Assembly (NCBI RefSeq): GCF_000312125.1
Contig: NZ_HE978645.1
Coordinates: 62,001-126,000 of the forward strand
Reading direction: 5' to 3'
From: Timonella senegalensis JC301
Lineage (GTDB): Bacteria > Actinomycetota > Actinomycetes > Actinomycetales > Cellulomonadaceae
Length of the DNA: 64,000 bases
This document shows, in pieces, positions 29,174-38,289 of the stretch. Under the pieces are notes generated by a model, which searched no databases, was not told the DNA's origin, and saw only the letters and a list, made by a program, of their open reading frames with translations. Position numbers and translations under genes: made by a program. Position 1 is the first letter of the stretch. Every line of letters begins with the position of its first letter.

Positions 29174-29215
29174 GCCCGCACCTGCAAACAAGTTCCTCGG
29201 GTCGGCCTATACCGG

Positions 29216-29731
29216 CTACTCATCAAGCCCGGGGACGTCCGCGCCCGAGGCAAAACCAGCCTGCTGGTATGCGGCGTAGTGTCGTTTCCACTCGTCCATG
29301 TCGAACAGTGCGGGTGTTTGCCCCTTGGTGAGTCGTTCTAGGTCCGCAAGGCAGAGTTCCCAACCTGCAGCATTCCGCGCTGCCTCGTTGGGGTGCGCCA
29401 GCGTGTCTTGGAGGTAGAACCGGACGTTGTCGTCGTCGAGCGGTTCCACAAAGTAGGAGATTTCGTTCTCGCCCCACGTGAATACGAGGTGGTGCGGTGC
29501 CTCGTGTTGGACGATGACGCCCTCTTCTAGCCCCTCAGCTTCGTCTGAGTGAAACTGGATTTCGCCGCCACCCCAGGGTTCAAACGTGTACTCCTGCGGA
29601 AACCATTGCTTGACTAGGTCTCGTTCAGTGAGGAGCTTCCATAGCGCCCAGTCACCTACCGTAAACACCCTAGTAAATCGCACTGCAGTGGCGTGCTCTA
29701 TCTCTACGAGTTTGGCTAGTTCCTGGGCCAT
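29216..29731 (-). CDS. SRPBCC/AHSA1-domain protein
   Basis: A 171-residue helix-grip protein. Landmarks of the AHSA1 type are AVRFTRVFTVGDWALWKLLT, LVKQWFPQEYTFEPWGGGE, HHLVFTWGE and WELCLADLERLTKG. Such proteins bind hydrophobic ligands or act as stress factors; no specific role is visible. The ATG at 29731 has GAGGGA upstream. Confidence 0.82.
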   Translation of the reverse strand: MAQELAKLVEIEHATAVRFTRVFTVGDWALWKLLTERDLVKQWFPQEYTFEPWGGGEIQFHSDEAEGLEEGVIVQHEAPHHLVFTWGENEISYFVEPLDDDNVRFYLQDTLAHPNEAARNAAGWELCLADLERLTKGQTPALFDMDEWKRHYAAYQQAGFASGADVPGLDE

Positions 29732-29853
29732 CGTCCCTCACTTCAACCTAAGCACCTGGCCCGCCGTGCGGGTTCTCGATGCGGTCTTTGCTGCTCCGCT
29801 TCTCACGCTACTCGCGGGACGAGTTTGGTGCTCTTTCAGCACACAGATACGCC

Positions 29854-29888
29854 CGTGGCGGGCAACCCACTCGGAGTTACCCGCCACG
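29854..29888 (-). terminator. Terminator-like hairpin after the CNNM-type gene pair
   Basis: 13-bp arms at 29854-29866 and 29876-29888 pair with a single G-U-type mismatch around a 9-base loop, 10 bp past the stop of the downstream transporter gene. Confidence 0.55.
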
Positions 29889-29897
29889 AATCGGGAG

Positions 29898-30947
29898 TTA
29901 CTTACGGGCAGCGCGGGAATCGTCGCGAATCTGACCGACCAGTTCCTCAAGGACGTCCTCAAGGGTGATGACGCCAGCCACACCATTTTCCGAGGCCACG
30001 AGAGCAAGGTGCGCGCCCTCGCGCTGCATGCGGCCGAGGACAGCCTGCAACGAATCCGTGATGGACAAGACGGGCATCGCACGCACGATGTCGGAAGACA
30101 CGGGCAGGTCGCGCTCGTGCTCGGGGAGGTCAAGGAAATCCTTGATGTGAACGTAGCCGAACGGCATTCCATCCGCACCCACCACGGGGAAGCGGGAGAA
30201 GCCCGCGAGGGCTACCTCCTCAGCCCGGGAGGCAGTGAAACCAGCCTCAAGCGTGCGCATCTTGTCCATGGGGATGACGATGTTTTCTACGGATCTGGAC
30301 TCAAACGTGAGCGCGCTGAGCAGGAGCTGCTCGTCTTCCTCAGAGATCATGCCGCCGTCCTGCGATTCCTCAACAAGGTCAGCCACCTCGTCCCGGGTAA
30401 AGACGGTTGCGACCTCGTTGGCAGGCTCCACTCGCATAAGGCGCAGAATCGAGTTACCGATTCCGTTGAAGGTCCACAGGATGGGCTTGAAGATCATCGC
30501 GATGACCACGAGGATCGGGCCGAGCACAAGCGCGGTCTTCTCTGGGCCGGCAATCGCAATATTCTTGGGCACCATCTCGCCGAGCACTACGTGGAGATAG
30601 GTGATGAACGCGAGCGTGATCGCCACCGCTACAGGGTGCACTAGGTTCGCAGGAATCCCCAACGAGGCAAATGGGCCCTCGATTGCGTGAGCGATCATCG
30701 GTTCCGACACCGCACCGAGGAGCAGCGAGAACACGGTGATACCCATTTGTGCTGCGGCCATCATGAACGAGACGTTCTCGATCGCCCACAGGGTCATCTT
30801 GGCGGCGCGACCGCCCTCCTGAGCCTTCGGTTCGATGATTGAGCGCCGCGCTCCGATGAGCGCAAACTCTGCGCCCACAAAGAACGCATTGCAGGCTAGG
30901 AGCACCGCGGTCAGCAGGAGACCAAAACCAAGTTCAGACCAGTTCAT
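29898..30947 (-). CDS. CNNM/CorC-like transporter with CBS domains (downstream copy)
   Basis: A 349-residue protein of the hemolysin/CNNM family, linked to Mg2+ or Co2+ efflux. The N-terminal DUF21 membrane domain has four helices (LLLTAVLLACNAFFVGAEF, then GITVFSLLLGAVSEP and GEMVPKNIAI). A CBS pair follows (IPMDKMRTL, FSRFPVVGADG, GVAGVITLEDVLEELVGQI). The C-terminal CorC/HlyC domain of longer members is missing, so this is a short form. It overlaps its longer paralogue by 4 bp, suggesting the two form a heteromer or are used together. Confidence 0.88.
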   Translation of the reverse strand: MNWSELGFGLLLTAVLLACNAFFVGAEFALIGARRSIIEPKAQEGGRAAKMTLWAIENVSFMMAAAQMGITVFSLLLGAVSEPMIAHAIEGPFASLGIPANLVHPVAVAITLAFITYLHVVLGEMVPKNIAIAGPEKTALVLGPILVVIAMIFKPILWTFNGIGNSILRLMRVEPANEVATVFTRDEVADLVEESQDGGMISEEDEQLLLSALTFESRSVENIVIPMDKMRTLEAGFTASRAEEVALAGFSRFPVVGADGMPFGYVHIKDFLDLPEHERDLPVSSDIVRAMPVLSITDSLQAVLGRMQREGAHLALVASENGVAGVITLEDVLEELVGQIRDDSRAARK

Positions 30948-32347
30948 CGCGAGCCTCCCTTACCGTGCCGTGCATAGTCCTTGGAGTCCTTGGACTCGCC
31001 GTGGAGCGAAACGAGGAGGCGCTCGATGCGCACCCCGTCCATTTCCGTCACCATCAGGCGGATGTACCGAGGTTTGCTTCCCGATTCGTCGGGGCCGAAC
31101 TGTTCTTGGGAGAGTTCGCCCGATTCACTGACGTACACGGTGTCTCCAACGTTTGCGAGGCGCCCAAGTTCAAGGGTCACCAGGCCAGCCAGAGTTTCGT
31201 AGTCCTCGTGTTCGGGGATATCGAAGTTGATTGCGTCATCGAGCTCGTCGGGACGGATAGATGCGTCAACGTTCCATTCGTGCGTGGAAACGAACTCGAT
31301 CTCGCCACTGTCTGGGTCGTGCTCGTCGCGCACCTCGCCCACGAGCTCCTCTACGAGGTCTTCAAGGGTGATCAGCCCCGCGATGTCGCCGGACTCGTCG
31401 ATGGCGATCGCCATCTGGAGTGAGCCATCGCGGAGGATGTCCATGAGGTCGTCCAGCTCGACAGTGTCCGGGATGAGGTTTGCCGCACCCATGACGTCCC
31501 CGACTACCGCCTTCGGGCGCTGTGAGAACGGCACGGTCAACGCTTGGCGCACGTGCACCATGCCGTCGACCTCGCGCGCTCCCGGCTCCAGAACGGGGAA
31601 ACGTGAGAAGCCGGTCTGCTTGGCGAGCGACAGCAGCTCGTTGACAGGGGTGTCCTTGGTGACGGAGACCATCCGCGAGCGCGGGGTCATCGCGTCGTGG
31701 GCTCGGCGCTCACCAAAAGCAAGGGACCGAGCCACGAGCTGCGCGGTCTGCGACGGCATGACGCCTTGGTTTGCCGAGTGGCGGACCAAGTAGCCGAGTT
31801 CCTCTGCCGATCGTGCGGAGGCGAGCTCTTCCTGCGCTTCGATGTTGAACCAGCCGAGGATCTTGTTGGCTGTTCCGTTGAAGAAACGGATGAGGATCAT
31901 GGTTGCTTTGGTGAAACCGCGCTGGAATCCGGTTACTCGTCGTGCGACCTCGAGTGGCTTGGCCAGAGCGAGGTTCTTGGGCACGAGCTCACCAAAGATC
32001 ATGGTGAGCGAGGTTGCCAGCACCAGGGCAAGGGTGACCGATACGGTACGGGCCTGTCCGCTCGACATTCCCCAGTCCTGCAAGGCGGGGCTGAGAAGGG
32101 TTGCGAGGGCAGGCTCGGCCACGAATCCGATACCGAGGTTCGTGACGGTAATGCCGATCTGGGCACCTGAGAGCTGGGTGGAAAGCGTGGTGAGCCCCTT
32201 GAGGACTCCCTCCGCCTTTTTATCTCCCTGCTCGACCGCTGCCTTGACGTTGTTCTTGTTCACCGTCATGAGCGAGAACTCGGCGGCGACGAACATCGCA
32301 CAGGCCGCTATGAGCAAGAGTCCAACGAGGATGGAGATGATTACCAT
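30944..32347 (-). CDS. CNNM/CorC-like transporter with CBS and CorC domains (upstream copy)
   Basis: A 467-residue family member. The DUF21 membrane domain (ISILVGLLLIAACAMFVAAE, IGITVTNLGIGFVAEPALA, GELVPKNLALAKPLEVAR) is followed by a CBS pair (MTPRSRMVSVT, GFSRFPVLEPG, DIAGLITLEDLVEELVGEV) and a C-terminal CorC-type domain with VTLELGRLANVGDTVYVS. It is first of a two-gene operon. The leader RNA has three hairpins, the last masking the ribosome-binding site AGGGAGGTGG, so expression may depend on a cation or temperature signal. Confidence 0.9.
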   Translation of the reverse strand: MVIISILVGLLLIAACAMFVAAEFSLMTVNKNNVKAAVEQGDKKAEGVLKGLTTLSTQLSGAQIGITVTNLGIGFVAEPALATLLSPALQDWGMSSGQARTVSVTLALVLATSLTMIFGELVPKNLALAKPLEVARRVTGFQRGFTKATMILIRFFNGTANKILGWFNIEAQEELASARSAEELGYLVRHSANQGVMPSQTAQLVARSLAFGERRAHDAMTPRSRMVSVTKDTPVNELLSLAKQTGFSRFPVLEPGAREVDGMVHVRQALTVPFSQRPKAVVGDVMGAANLIPDTVELDDLMDILRDGSLQMAIAIDESGDIAGLITLEDLVEELVGEVRDEHDPDSGEIEFVSTHEWNVDASIRPDELDDAINFDIPEHEDYETLAGLVTLELGRLANVGDTVYVSESGELSQEQFGPDESGSKPRYIRLMVTEMDGVRIERLLVSLHGESKDSKDYARHGKGGSR

Positions 32348-32351
32348 GTGT

Positions 32352-32511
32352 CCACCTCCCTAGCGTTCGTTCCGCTCGCTACTGTGCGTGCGGCGTCAGG
32401 GAGGTGGTTGGGACTATGACCAGGGTTGTCCACAATGGCCTTTCTCGAAAGTGTTTAGGTCGCCCGCCTGCCCCATTGTGGAGCGGCTGGAACACTCACT
32501 TGGATGTGAGT
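32352..32511 (-). promoter_or_regulatory. Structured leader with a ribosome-site-masking hairpin before the CNNM operon
   Basis: Reading toward the gene there are three stems: ACTCAC/GTGAGT (32494-32511), TCCACAATGG/CCATTGTGGA (32429-32482), and CCACCTCCCT/AGGGAGGTGG (32352-32407). The right arm of the last is the ribosome-binding site, so the stem would block initiation. No named riboswitch class is recognised. Between 32512 and 32580 I see only an AT-richer likely promoter. Confidence 0.6.
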
Positions 32512-32579
32512 ACTGGTAATAACTATCACCGATTTGGAATAGTTCCCGCTAGCCAAAACGATAATTTGTGATGAAGAAA

Positions 32580-32607
32580 GGCCAGGCAGAGTTTCCTCTG
32601 CCTGGCC
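32580..32607 (-). terminator. Intrinsic terminator of the acyl-CoA dehydrogenase gene
   Basis: A perfect 12-bp stem (GGCCAGGCAGAG and its complement) with a 4-base loop, followed on the minus strand by TTTCTT. Confidence 0.85.
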
Positions 32608-32630
32608 TATGGAACGCGCTAAAGGGGGAT

Positions 32631-34709
32631 TCAGCGCTTGGTCTTCTTCAGTGACTTCTCGCTGCGTGGGGCGTCTCCGCTTGCACGCTGCATGCGGAAG
32701 TAGCCCCGAGCCTCGTCCTGACGTTCCTGCTCCACACCGCTGATGATCGTTGCGCGCACCAGGTCATCGTCGTATCCGAACGCGTCGATGAGGTCCTGGG
32801 CGTGCGGGCGCAGGCGAGCCAGCAACCTGTTGATGTACGAGGTAACGGTCTCCGCACGCTGGGCGGACAGGCGGCCGTTGATCAGGTACCAGGCTAGGTT
32901 CTTCTCAAGTGTGGTGAAAGCGAACAGGTCACGGACCCAGGTGAGAACGGTACGAGTCTCAGTATCCTCGATCGTGGTCAGTGCCTTGGTGAAGGCCTCC
33001 CACTGGACGAGGTCGGCGTGGGCCTTTGCGGCCTCAATGAGCTCGACCTGGTGGTCGTTGAACAGTGCGGCACCGTCAGCCTGGTTCATCTTGAATGCTG
33101 GGCGCAGGTCCGCAGCGAGCTTCTCCACCATGGCCTCGACGCGGCCGGACAGGAGCTCGCGCTGGGTCGTCTCTTCCTGGAGTTCGGAGGCGGAGCGGCG
33201 CTTGGAGCCGGTGTCCAGGATCGACTGGACTGCCCGGTTGAGCGGCGTCTTGTACAGAACGGTGTCCCCCGCACGCTCGATGACAAAGCGGGCCATGTTG
33301 ATGCCGTCGATGCCCTTGAACTGCTTGGCGTAGTCCGACAACAGCCGCTTGCCCACCAACTGCAGCAGCACGGTGTTGTCGCCCTCGAACGTCACATAGA
33401 TGTCCATGTCCTGACGCAACTGAACCAACCGGTTCTCAGCCATAAATCCAGCACCACCGCAGGCCTCGCGCGCCGTCTGCAGGGTGTGCAGCGCACGCCA
33501 GGTCGACACAGGCTTGAGTGCCGCGGCCAGCGTTTCCAGGTCTTCACGGGACTCTGGGGTGTCCATGCCCTCCTCCGAGAACACGGCGTGGAACAGGTCC
33601 AGCAGGCTGTCGTGCGCAAAGTGCCCTGCGTAGACCTCTGCGAGCAGTGGAAGGAGGCGGCGCTGGTGAGTCTGGTAGTCCATCAGCACGGTCTCGTCGG
33701 TCTCGCTCGCACCGGTGAACTGGCGGCGCTGGTTTCCGTACGTGATTGCCGTCTTGAGCGCGATCTTGGAAGCCGAACCAGCGGCTCCGTCGAGGGATAC
33801 ACGCCCCTGCACGAGAGCGCCCAGCATAGTGAAGAAGCGGCGACCGGGAGAGTCGATCGGTGAGGTGTAGCTGCCGTCCTCAGCGACCTGGCCGTAGCGG
33901 GCGAGCAGGTTCTCTAGTGGGACCTTGACGTGGTCGAACGCGAGGCGCCCATTGTCGATTCCGTTGAGGCCACCCTTGAGGCCGTCGTCCTCTGAGGAGA
34001 CTCCGGGGAGCATTGCTCCTGCAGAGCCGTCCTCGTTGATTTCACGGACCGGCACGTAGAACGCGTGCACGCCGTAGTTCACGCCGCCGGTAATGAGCTG
34101 CGCAAACACGACGGCTGCCACACCGTGCTTTGCCGCGTTTCCGAGGTAGTCCTTCCACGCTGCACGGAACGGAGTGTGGAGGTCGAACTCTTGGGTCTCC
34201 GGGTTGAAGGTGGCCGTGGTTGCGATCGAGGCAACGTCCGAGCCATGCCCGATCTCGGTCATGGCAAATGCTCCGGGTACCTCGAGGCGCATTGCAGCGC
34301 CCAAGAGGCGGTCGTGCTGCTCCGCGGTGCCGAGGTGGTGGATCGCCGCGCAGAAGAGTCCCCATTGGACGCCAGCCTTGATTTGGAGCGACGGGTCAGC
34401 GGCGACTAGCTCCTCAAATCCCGCGATACCTCCGCCGGCGTCGTCCTTGCCACCAAGGCGCTCGGGGAACGCGCGGAGCACCTGTGCCTCCGTGACGAGG
34501 ATCTTTAGTTGCTCGAGGACGCGCTCACGGTGCTGTTCCATGGGTAGCGAAGGATCGCGTTGGATGCGTGGATCACGCGCGAAATCACGTGAGATCTTAC
34601 GCAGGTCCTTCCAGCGTCCAAGGAGTCGGTCCTCCAAGTACGGCAGGTTGACCCGAGCGTCTTCGTGGCTCTTCTCCATAGTGGACGGTCGGTCGCTTAC
34701 GGCAGTCAT
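32631..34709 (-). CDS. Acyl-CoA dehydrogenase/oxidase-like flavoprotein
   Basis: A 692-residue acyl-CoA dehydrogenase superfamily protein in the long, oxidase-like form. Landmarks are GAFAMTEIGHGSDVASIATT (flavin/substrate region), LLARYGQVAEDGSY, GRRFFTMLGALVQGRVSLDG and EACGGAGFMAENRLVQLRQD followed by TFEGDNTVLLQLVGKRLL. It should introduce the 2,3-double bond in a fatty acyl-CoA. It is divergent across a TetR gene from thiolase, FabG and MaoC, which together cover a beta-oxidation-like cycle. The TetR gene ends 56 bp upstream on the same strand. Confidence 0.87.
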   Translation of the reverse strand: MTAVSDRPSTMEKSHEDARVNLPYLEDRLLGRWKDLRKISRDFARDPRIQRDPSLPMEQHRERVLEQLKILVTEAQVLRAFPERLGGKDDAGGGIAGFEELVAADPSLQIKAGVQWGLFCAAIHHLGTAEQHDRLLGAAMRLEVPGAFAMTEIGHGSDVASIATTATFNPETQEFDLHTPFRAAWKDYLGNAAKHGVAAVVFAQLITGGVNYGVHAFYVPVREINEDGSAGAMLPGVSSEDDGLKGGLNGIDNGRLAFDHVKVPLENLLARYGQVAEDGSYTSPIDSPGRRFFTMLGALVQGRVSLDGAAGSASKIALKTAITYGNQRRQFTGASETDETVLMDYQTHQRRLLPLLAEVYAGHFAHDSLLDLFHAVFSEEGMDTPESREDLETLAAALKPVSTWRALHTLQTAREACGGAGFMAENRLVQLRQDMDIYVTFEGDNTVLLQLVGKRLLSDYAKQFKGIDGINMARFVIERAGDTVLYKTPLNRAVQSILDTGSKRRSASELQEETTQRELLSGRVEAMVEKLAADLRPAFKMNQADGAALFNDHQVELIEAAKAHADLVQWEAFTKALTTIEDTETRTVLTWVRDLFAFTTLEKNLAWYLINGRLSAQRAETVTSYINRLLARLRPHAQDLIDAFGYDDDLVRATIISGVEQERQDEARGYFRMQRASGDAPRSEKSLKKTKR

Positions 34710-34765
34710 TGCTCACTCCTTTGTGGCTAGCCTCTTGGGTTGCGGGGCTTTGACGTTGGCTATAT

Positions 34766-35419
34766 TTATGTGGTTTTGGTGTGGTGTGTGCGGGAGCGGA
34801 CCAGTTCCATGACCGGTCCTGACCACAGCCAAGTGGTGATTGATTCCGTGAGGTCATCAAGTGTTGGCAGTGCCGTGAGGTCGGCGTCCTCAGCGCTCTT
34901 TGCTTCGAGCCACCATTCGCCGGTTCCGCGGACAAACCCCACTGCTCCTGCCGCCCAGGCGTGGGCTTCGGAGAGTGGGACCTTCATTTCCTGTGCGAAT
35001 GGGAAGGCCACGATCTCAATCATCGAGTCGAGCAAGGGTAGACCCGGCGCGTCTCGCGTGATGAAGTAGTAGACGTTGGGAGAGTGGTCGATGGTTCCTA
35101 GGTAGCTAGCAACCATGGACCGCAGCGCCTCTTTGGGGGTGGCTGCTTGGGTGGCCGCAACCGCGAGCGACTCGTGGATCTGCTGCATGACTGCTTCACC
35201 GACGGCCCGCTGGAGTCCGGGCTTGTCATTGAAGTATCTATAGACGATCGACTTCGAGGTGCCCGCAAATGTTGCGATGTCATCCATGGAGATGTCGGTC
35301 CCGTGGAGGTGAACAGCCTTGCGCGCGGCTCGAGCTAGTTCCTCGCGCCGCTGTGCACGGTGCCCTTCCCATCGGGTGGAGCGTCCGTCATCCGTTGATT
35401 TTTCCGTGATTGAACTCAC
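34766..35419 (-). CDS. TetR-family repressor of the fatty-acid block
   Basis: About 217 residues from the GTG at 35419. The DNA-binding domain is REELARAARKAVHLHGTDIS, MDDIATFAGTSKSIVYRYF and NDKPGLQRAVGEAV. The C-terminal ligand domain (YYFITRDAPGLPLLDSM, GAVGFVRGTGEWWLE) resembles fatty-acid-sensing TetR members. A longer frame to 35473 exists but would cross the operator palindrome, so the GTG is preferred. The likely -10 element lies inside the operator and the transcript may be leaderless. Confidence 0.85.
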   Translation of the reverse strand: MSSITEKSTDDGRSTRWEGHRAQRREELARAARKAVHLHGTDISMDDIATFAGTSKSIVYRYFNDKPGLQRAVGEAVMQQIHESLAVAATQAATPKEALRSMVASYLGTIDHSPNVYYFITRDAPGLPLLDSMIEIVAFPFAQEMKVPLSEAHAWAAGAVGFVRGTGEWWLEAKSAEDADLTALPTLDDLTESITTWLWSGPVMELVRSRTHHTKTT

Positions 35420-35422
35420 GAT

Positions 35423-35447
35423 ACTCAGAGTATCAGGTACTCTGAGT
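35423..35447. promoter_or_regulatory. Palindromic TetR operator in the divergent fatty-acid promoter
   Basis: ACTCAGAGTA and TACTCTGAGT flank five bases. The palindrome ends 4 bp from the TetR GTG and overlaps a TACTCT -10-like element on that strand; TATAAA (35450-35455) on the other strand could serve the thiolase operon. One site could thus repress both directions. Confidence 0.7.
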
Positions 35448-35558
35448 TCTATAAAGATCTCGCGGCGGTCCAACTCAATAGACCTAAGTCCCGCCGGCTA
35501 AAGATCACCCGCAAGAAACCCCAGCAATTCACACTTAGCAAAGACGCGAGGAGAACCC

Positions 35559-36917
35559 GTGGCCGTTTCACCTGAGAAGGCACCAACTACCGCTCAGTCC
35601 AGCACCGTTCAGTCCCCCACTCTGAAGGACGCCGTCATCGTTGGCGGCAACCGCATTCCGTTTGCCAAGGCCGGAACCAAATACGCTGATGCCTCGAACC
35701 AGGAGATGTTCACGGCCGCGCTCGAGGGACTCGTAGCTCGGTTCGGTTTGCAGGGCGAGACCATCGGGGAGGTCGTGGGTGGTTCCGTCCTCAAGCACTC
35801 GCGCGACTTCAACCTGATCCGTGAGTGTGTGCTCGGCTCGTCGCTCTCCCCCGCCACCCCCGCATTCGACCTACAGCAGGCATGCGCCACGGGCCTTGAA
35901 GCCTTCATCACTGTGTCTAACAAGATCCGCCTGGGCCAGATCGACTCCGCCATCGCGGGCGGAACCGACACAGTGTCCGACGCCCCCATCGCGGTGTCGG
36001 ACGGCCTGCGCAAGGCCCTGCTCAAGGCCTCGCACGCCAAGTCGCTCGGCCAGCGCGTCAAGGCATTCGCCTCGATCCGCCCCGCAGACTTCTCCCCAGC
36101 AACCCCGCGCACCGATGAGCCCCGCACGGGACTATCCATGGGCGAGCACCAGGCCATCACGAGCGCCAAGTGGGGAATCTCGCGCGAGGCTCAGGACGAG
36201 ATCGCGCTGAACTCCCACGTGAACTTGGCTGCCAAGTATGACGAGGGCTTCTTCAACGACCTCGTCACCCCGTTTAAGGGCTTGGCTGCGGACCAGAACA
36301 TGCGCGCGGACTCCACTGCAGAGAAGTTGGGTTCCCTCAAGACAGTGTTCGGCAACTCCCTGTCGGCCCCCGCGACCATGACCGCCGGAAACTCCACTCC
36401 TCTCTCCGACGGCGCGTCCACGGTGCTTGTGAGCACCCGCGAGTGGGCAGCGCAGCGCAACCTTCCGGTCCTAGCCCGTTTTGTTGACGCGCAGACCGCT
36501 GCCGTGGACTTTGTCCACGGCCACGAGGGCCTCCTCATGGCGCCGGCGCATGCCGTCCCCGTTCTGCTCAAGCGCAACGGCCTCACCCTGGACGACATCG
36601 ACTTCTTCGAGATCCACGAGGCCTTCGCCTCCACTGTCCTGACCACGCTCGCAGCGTGGGAGGACGAGGAGTACTGCCGCACCGAGCTTGGCCTCGACGG
36701 AGCGCTCGGAACCGTGGACCGCGCAAGGCTCAACGTGGCCGGGTCTTCACTGGCTGCAGGCCACCCGTTCGCCGCGACCGGCGCCCGCATCATCGCGACC
36801 GCCGCCAAACTGGTTTCCCAGAAGGCCGCCGAGACTGGCAAGCCCGCCCGCGCGCTCATCTCCGTCTGCGCGGCCGGCGGCCTTGGCGCAACCGCAATCA
36901 TCGAATCCGCTCACTGA
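35559..36917 (+). CDS. Acetyl-CoA acyltransferase (thiolase)
   Basis: A 452-residue thiolase of the FadA/FadI type, cleaving 3-ketoacyl-CoA with CoA. The acyl-accepting cysteine is in LQQACATGLEAFI; later motifs are FFEIHEAFAST, NVAGSSLAAGHPFAATGARI and the second catalytic Cys in SVCAAGGLGAT. The start is GTG with a strong GAGGAG site. It heads a three-gene operon with fabG and maoC. This gene order resembles the M. tuberculosis fadA2-fabG4-htdX locus, from memory. Confidence 0.9.
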   Translation: MAVSPEKAPTTAQSSTVQSPTLKDAVIVGGNRIPFAKAGTKYADASNQEMFTAALEGLVARFGLQGETIGEVVGGSVLKHSRDFNLIRECVLGSSLSPATPAFDLQQACATGLEAFITVSNKIRLGQIDSAIAGGTDTVSDAPIAVSDGLRKALLKASHAKSLGQRVKAFASIRPADFSPATPRTDEPRTGLSMGEHQAITSAKWGISREAQDEIALNSHVNLAAKYDEGFFNDLVTPFKGLAADQNMRADSTAEKLGSLKTVFGNSLSAPATMTAGNSTPLSDGASTVLVSTREWAAQRNLPVLARFVDAQTAAVDFVHGHEGLLMAPAHAVPVLLKRNGLTLDDIDFFEIHEAFASTVLTTLAAWEDEEYCRTELGLDGALGTVDRARLNVAGSSLAAGHPFAATGARIIATAAKLVSQKAAETGKPARALISVCAAGGLGATAIIESAH

Positions 36918-36927
36918 AAGGCGCACC

Positions 36928-38289
36928 ATGACTGACAAGTACACCGCATTTGTGAACGGCGGATTCGGCAAGTCGCTGGCCAAGAAGCTGGGTCTGCCCC
37001 AGCCGGCCAAGTTGCGCCGCTTCAAGGCCGGTCAGGCACTCGTATCCGGCCCTGTTCTAGTTGTGGGTTCCGGTTCCGATGCGGACGCAGTGGCCACCTA
37101 CCTGCTGGATGGTGCAGGTTCCTCGGAGTCCATCGACGTCCGCCGGCAGGCCGTCGAACCCTCGGGTTCCAAGTGGGCCGCGATTGTCGTTGTCCTGACG
37201 CAGGTCACCGCTCCCGGCGACCTGTCCGAACCGATCCTCGCGCTCGGTTCCCAGCTCCGCTCGGTCGCTTCCAGCGGCCGCGTCATCTTTGTGACCCGTC
37301 CGGCCGCGGCCGGTCTGTCCCCTGCCGTTGCCGCTGCGCGCAACGGCGCGATCGGCGCCATGCGCTCGCTCGCCAAGGAGCTGCGCGCGGGCGCCACGGC
37401 TAACGCCATTTCAATTACCGACGATAGTGCGGCTACCAGCCCCTCCGCACTGAGCGCTCTGCGCTTCTTCCTGTCCTCCCGTTCCGCGTTCGTGGACGGT
37501 CAAATCGTGGCTGTCTCGTCCGAGGCTGGTCAGGTTCCCGAGTCGTGGGCGGCTCCGCTCGCTGGCAAGGTCGCCGTGGTGACGGGCGCCGCGCAGGGCA
37601 TCGGCGCCGCCATCGCAGAGACCCTGGCACGCGACGGAGCAACAGTGGTGGCGGTCGATGTTCCCGCCGCCGGTGAATCCTTGTCCAAGGTCGCAAACAG
37701 GATCAAGGGCACCGCGCTCCAGCTCGACATCACGGTCCCCGACGCCGGCGCACAGATCATCGAACACGCTGTGGCCAGGCACGGTGGGATCGACATCGTG
37801 GTGCACAACGCGGGTATCACCCGTGACAAACTGCTGGCCAACATGGATAACGCCAAGTGGGATTCCGTGATCGCTGTGAACATCGAGTCGCAGCTCCGCA
37901 TCAACGAGGCGCTGCTGGCGTCCGAGCACTTCACCAATGCGCCGCGCATTGTCTCGCTCACGTCCACGTCCGGTATTGCCGGCAACCGTGGTCAGACCAA
38001 CTACGGCGCCTCAAAGGCGGGAGTCATCGCGATGGTTGCCTCTACCTCGCCGCTCCTTGCCGAGCGCGGAGGAACCGCAAACGCCGTGGCACCCGGGTTC
38101 ATCGAGACCAAGATGACCGCCAAGATTCCATTCGCCACCCGAGAGGTTGCCCGCCGCTTGAACTCCCTGCAGCAGGGTGGACAGCCCGTGGACGTGGCAG
38201 AGACGATCGCGTTCCTGGCGTCCCCCGCCTCGGGTGGCATCAGCGGCGTAACCGTGCGCGTCTGCGGCCAGAATATGGTGGGCGCATGA
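36928..38289 (+). CDS. High-molecular-weight 3-oxoacyl reductase (FabG4-like)
   Basis: A 453-residue SDR with an extra N-terminal flavodoxin-like domain (residues 1-205) lacking a catalytic site, and a C-terminal reductase domain: VVTGAAQGIGAAIAETLARD, VVHNAGITRDKLLANM, catalytic Ser in SLTSTSGIAGNRGQTNYG, then Tyr/Lys in NYGASKAG. Such FabG4-type enzymes reduce 3-ketoacyl-CoA with NAD(H) rather than NADPH. It follows the thiolase by 10 bp and overlaps maoC as ATGA. Confidence 0.9.
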   Translation: MTDKYTAFVNGGFGKSLAKKLGLPQPAKLRRFKAGQALVSGPVLVVGSGSDADAVATYLLDGAGSSESIDVRRQAVEPSGSKWAAIVVVLTQVTAPGDLSEPILALGSQLRSVASSGRVIFVTRPAAAGLSPAVAAARNGAIGAMRSLAKELRAGATANAISITDDSAATSPSALSALRFFLSSRSAFVDGQIVAVSSEAGQVPESWAAPLAGKVAVVTGAAQGIGAAIAETLARDGATVVAVDVPAAGESLSKVANRIKGTALQLDITVPDAGAQIIEHAVARHGGIDIVVHNAGITRDKLLANMDNAKWDSVIAVNIESQLRINEALLASEHFTNAPRIVSLTSTSGIAGNRGQTNYGASKAGVIAMVASTSPLLAERGGTANAVAPGFIETKMTAKIPFATREVARRLNSLQQGGQPVDVAETIAFLASPASGGISGVTVRVCGQNMVGA

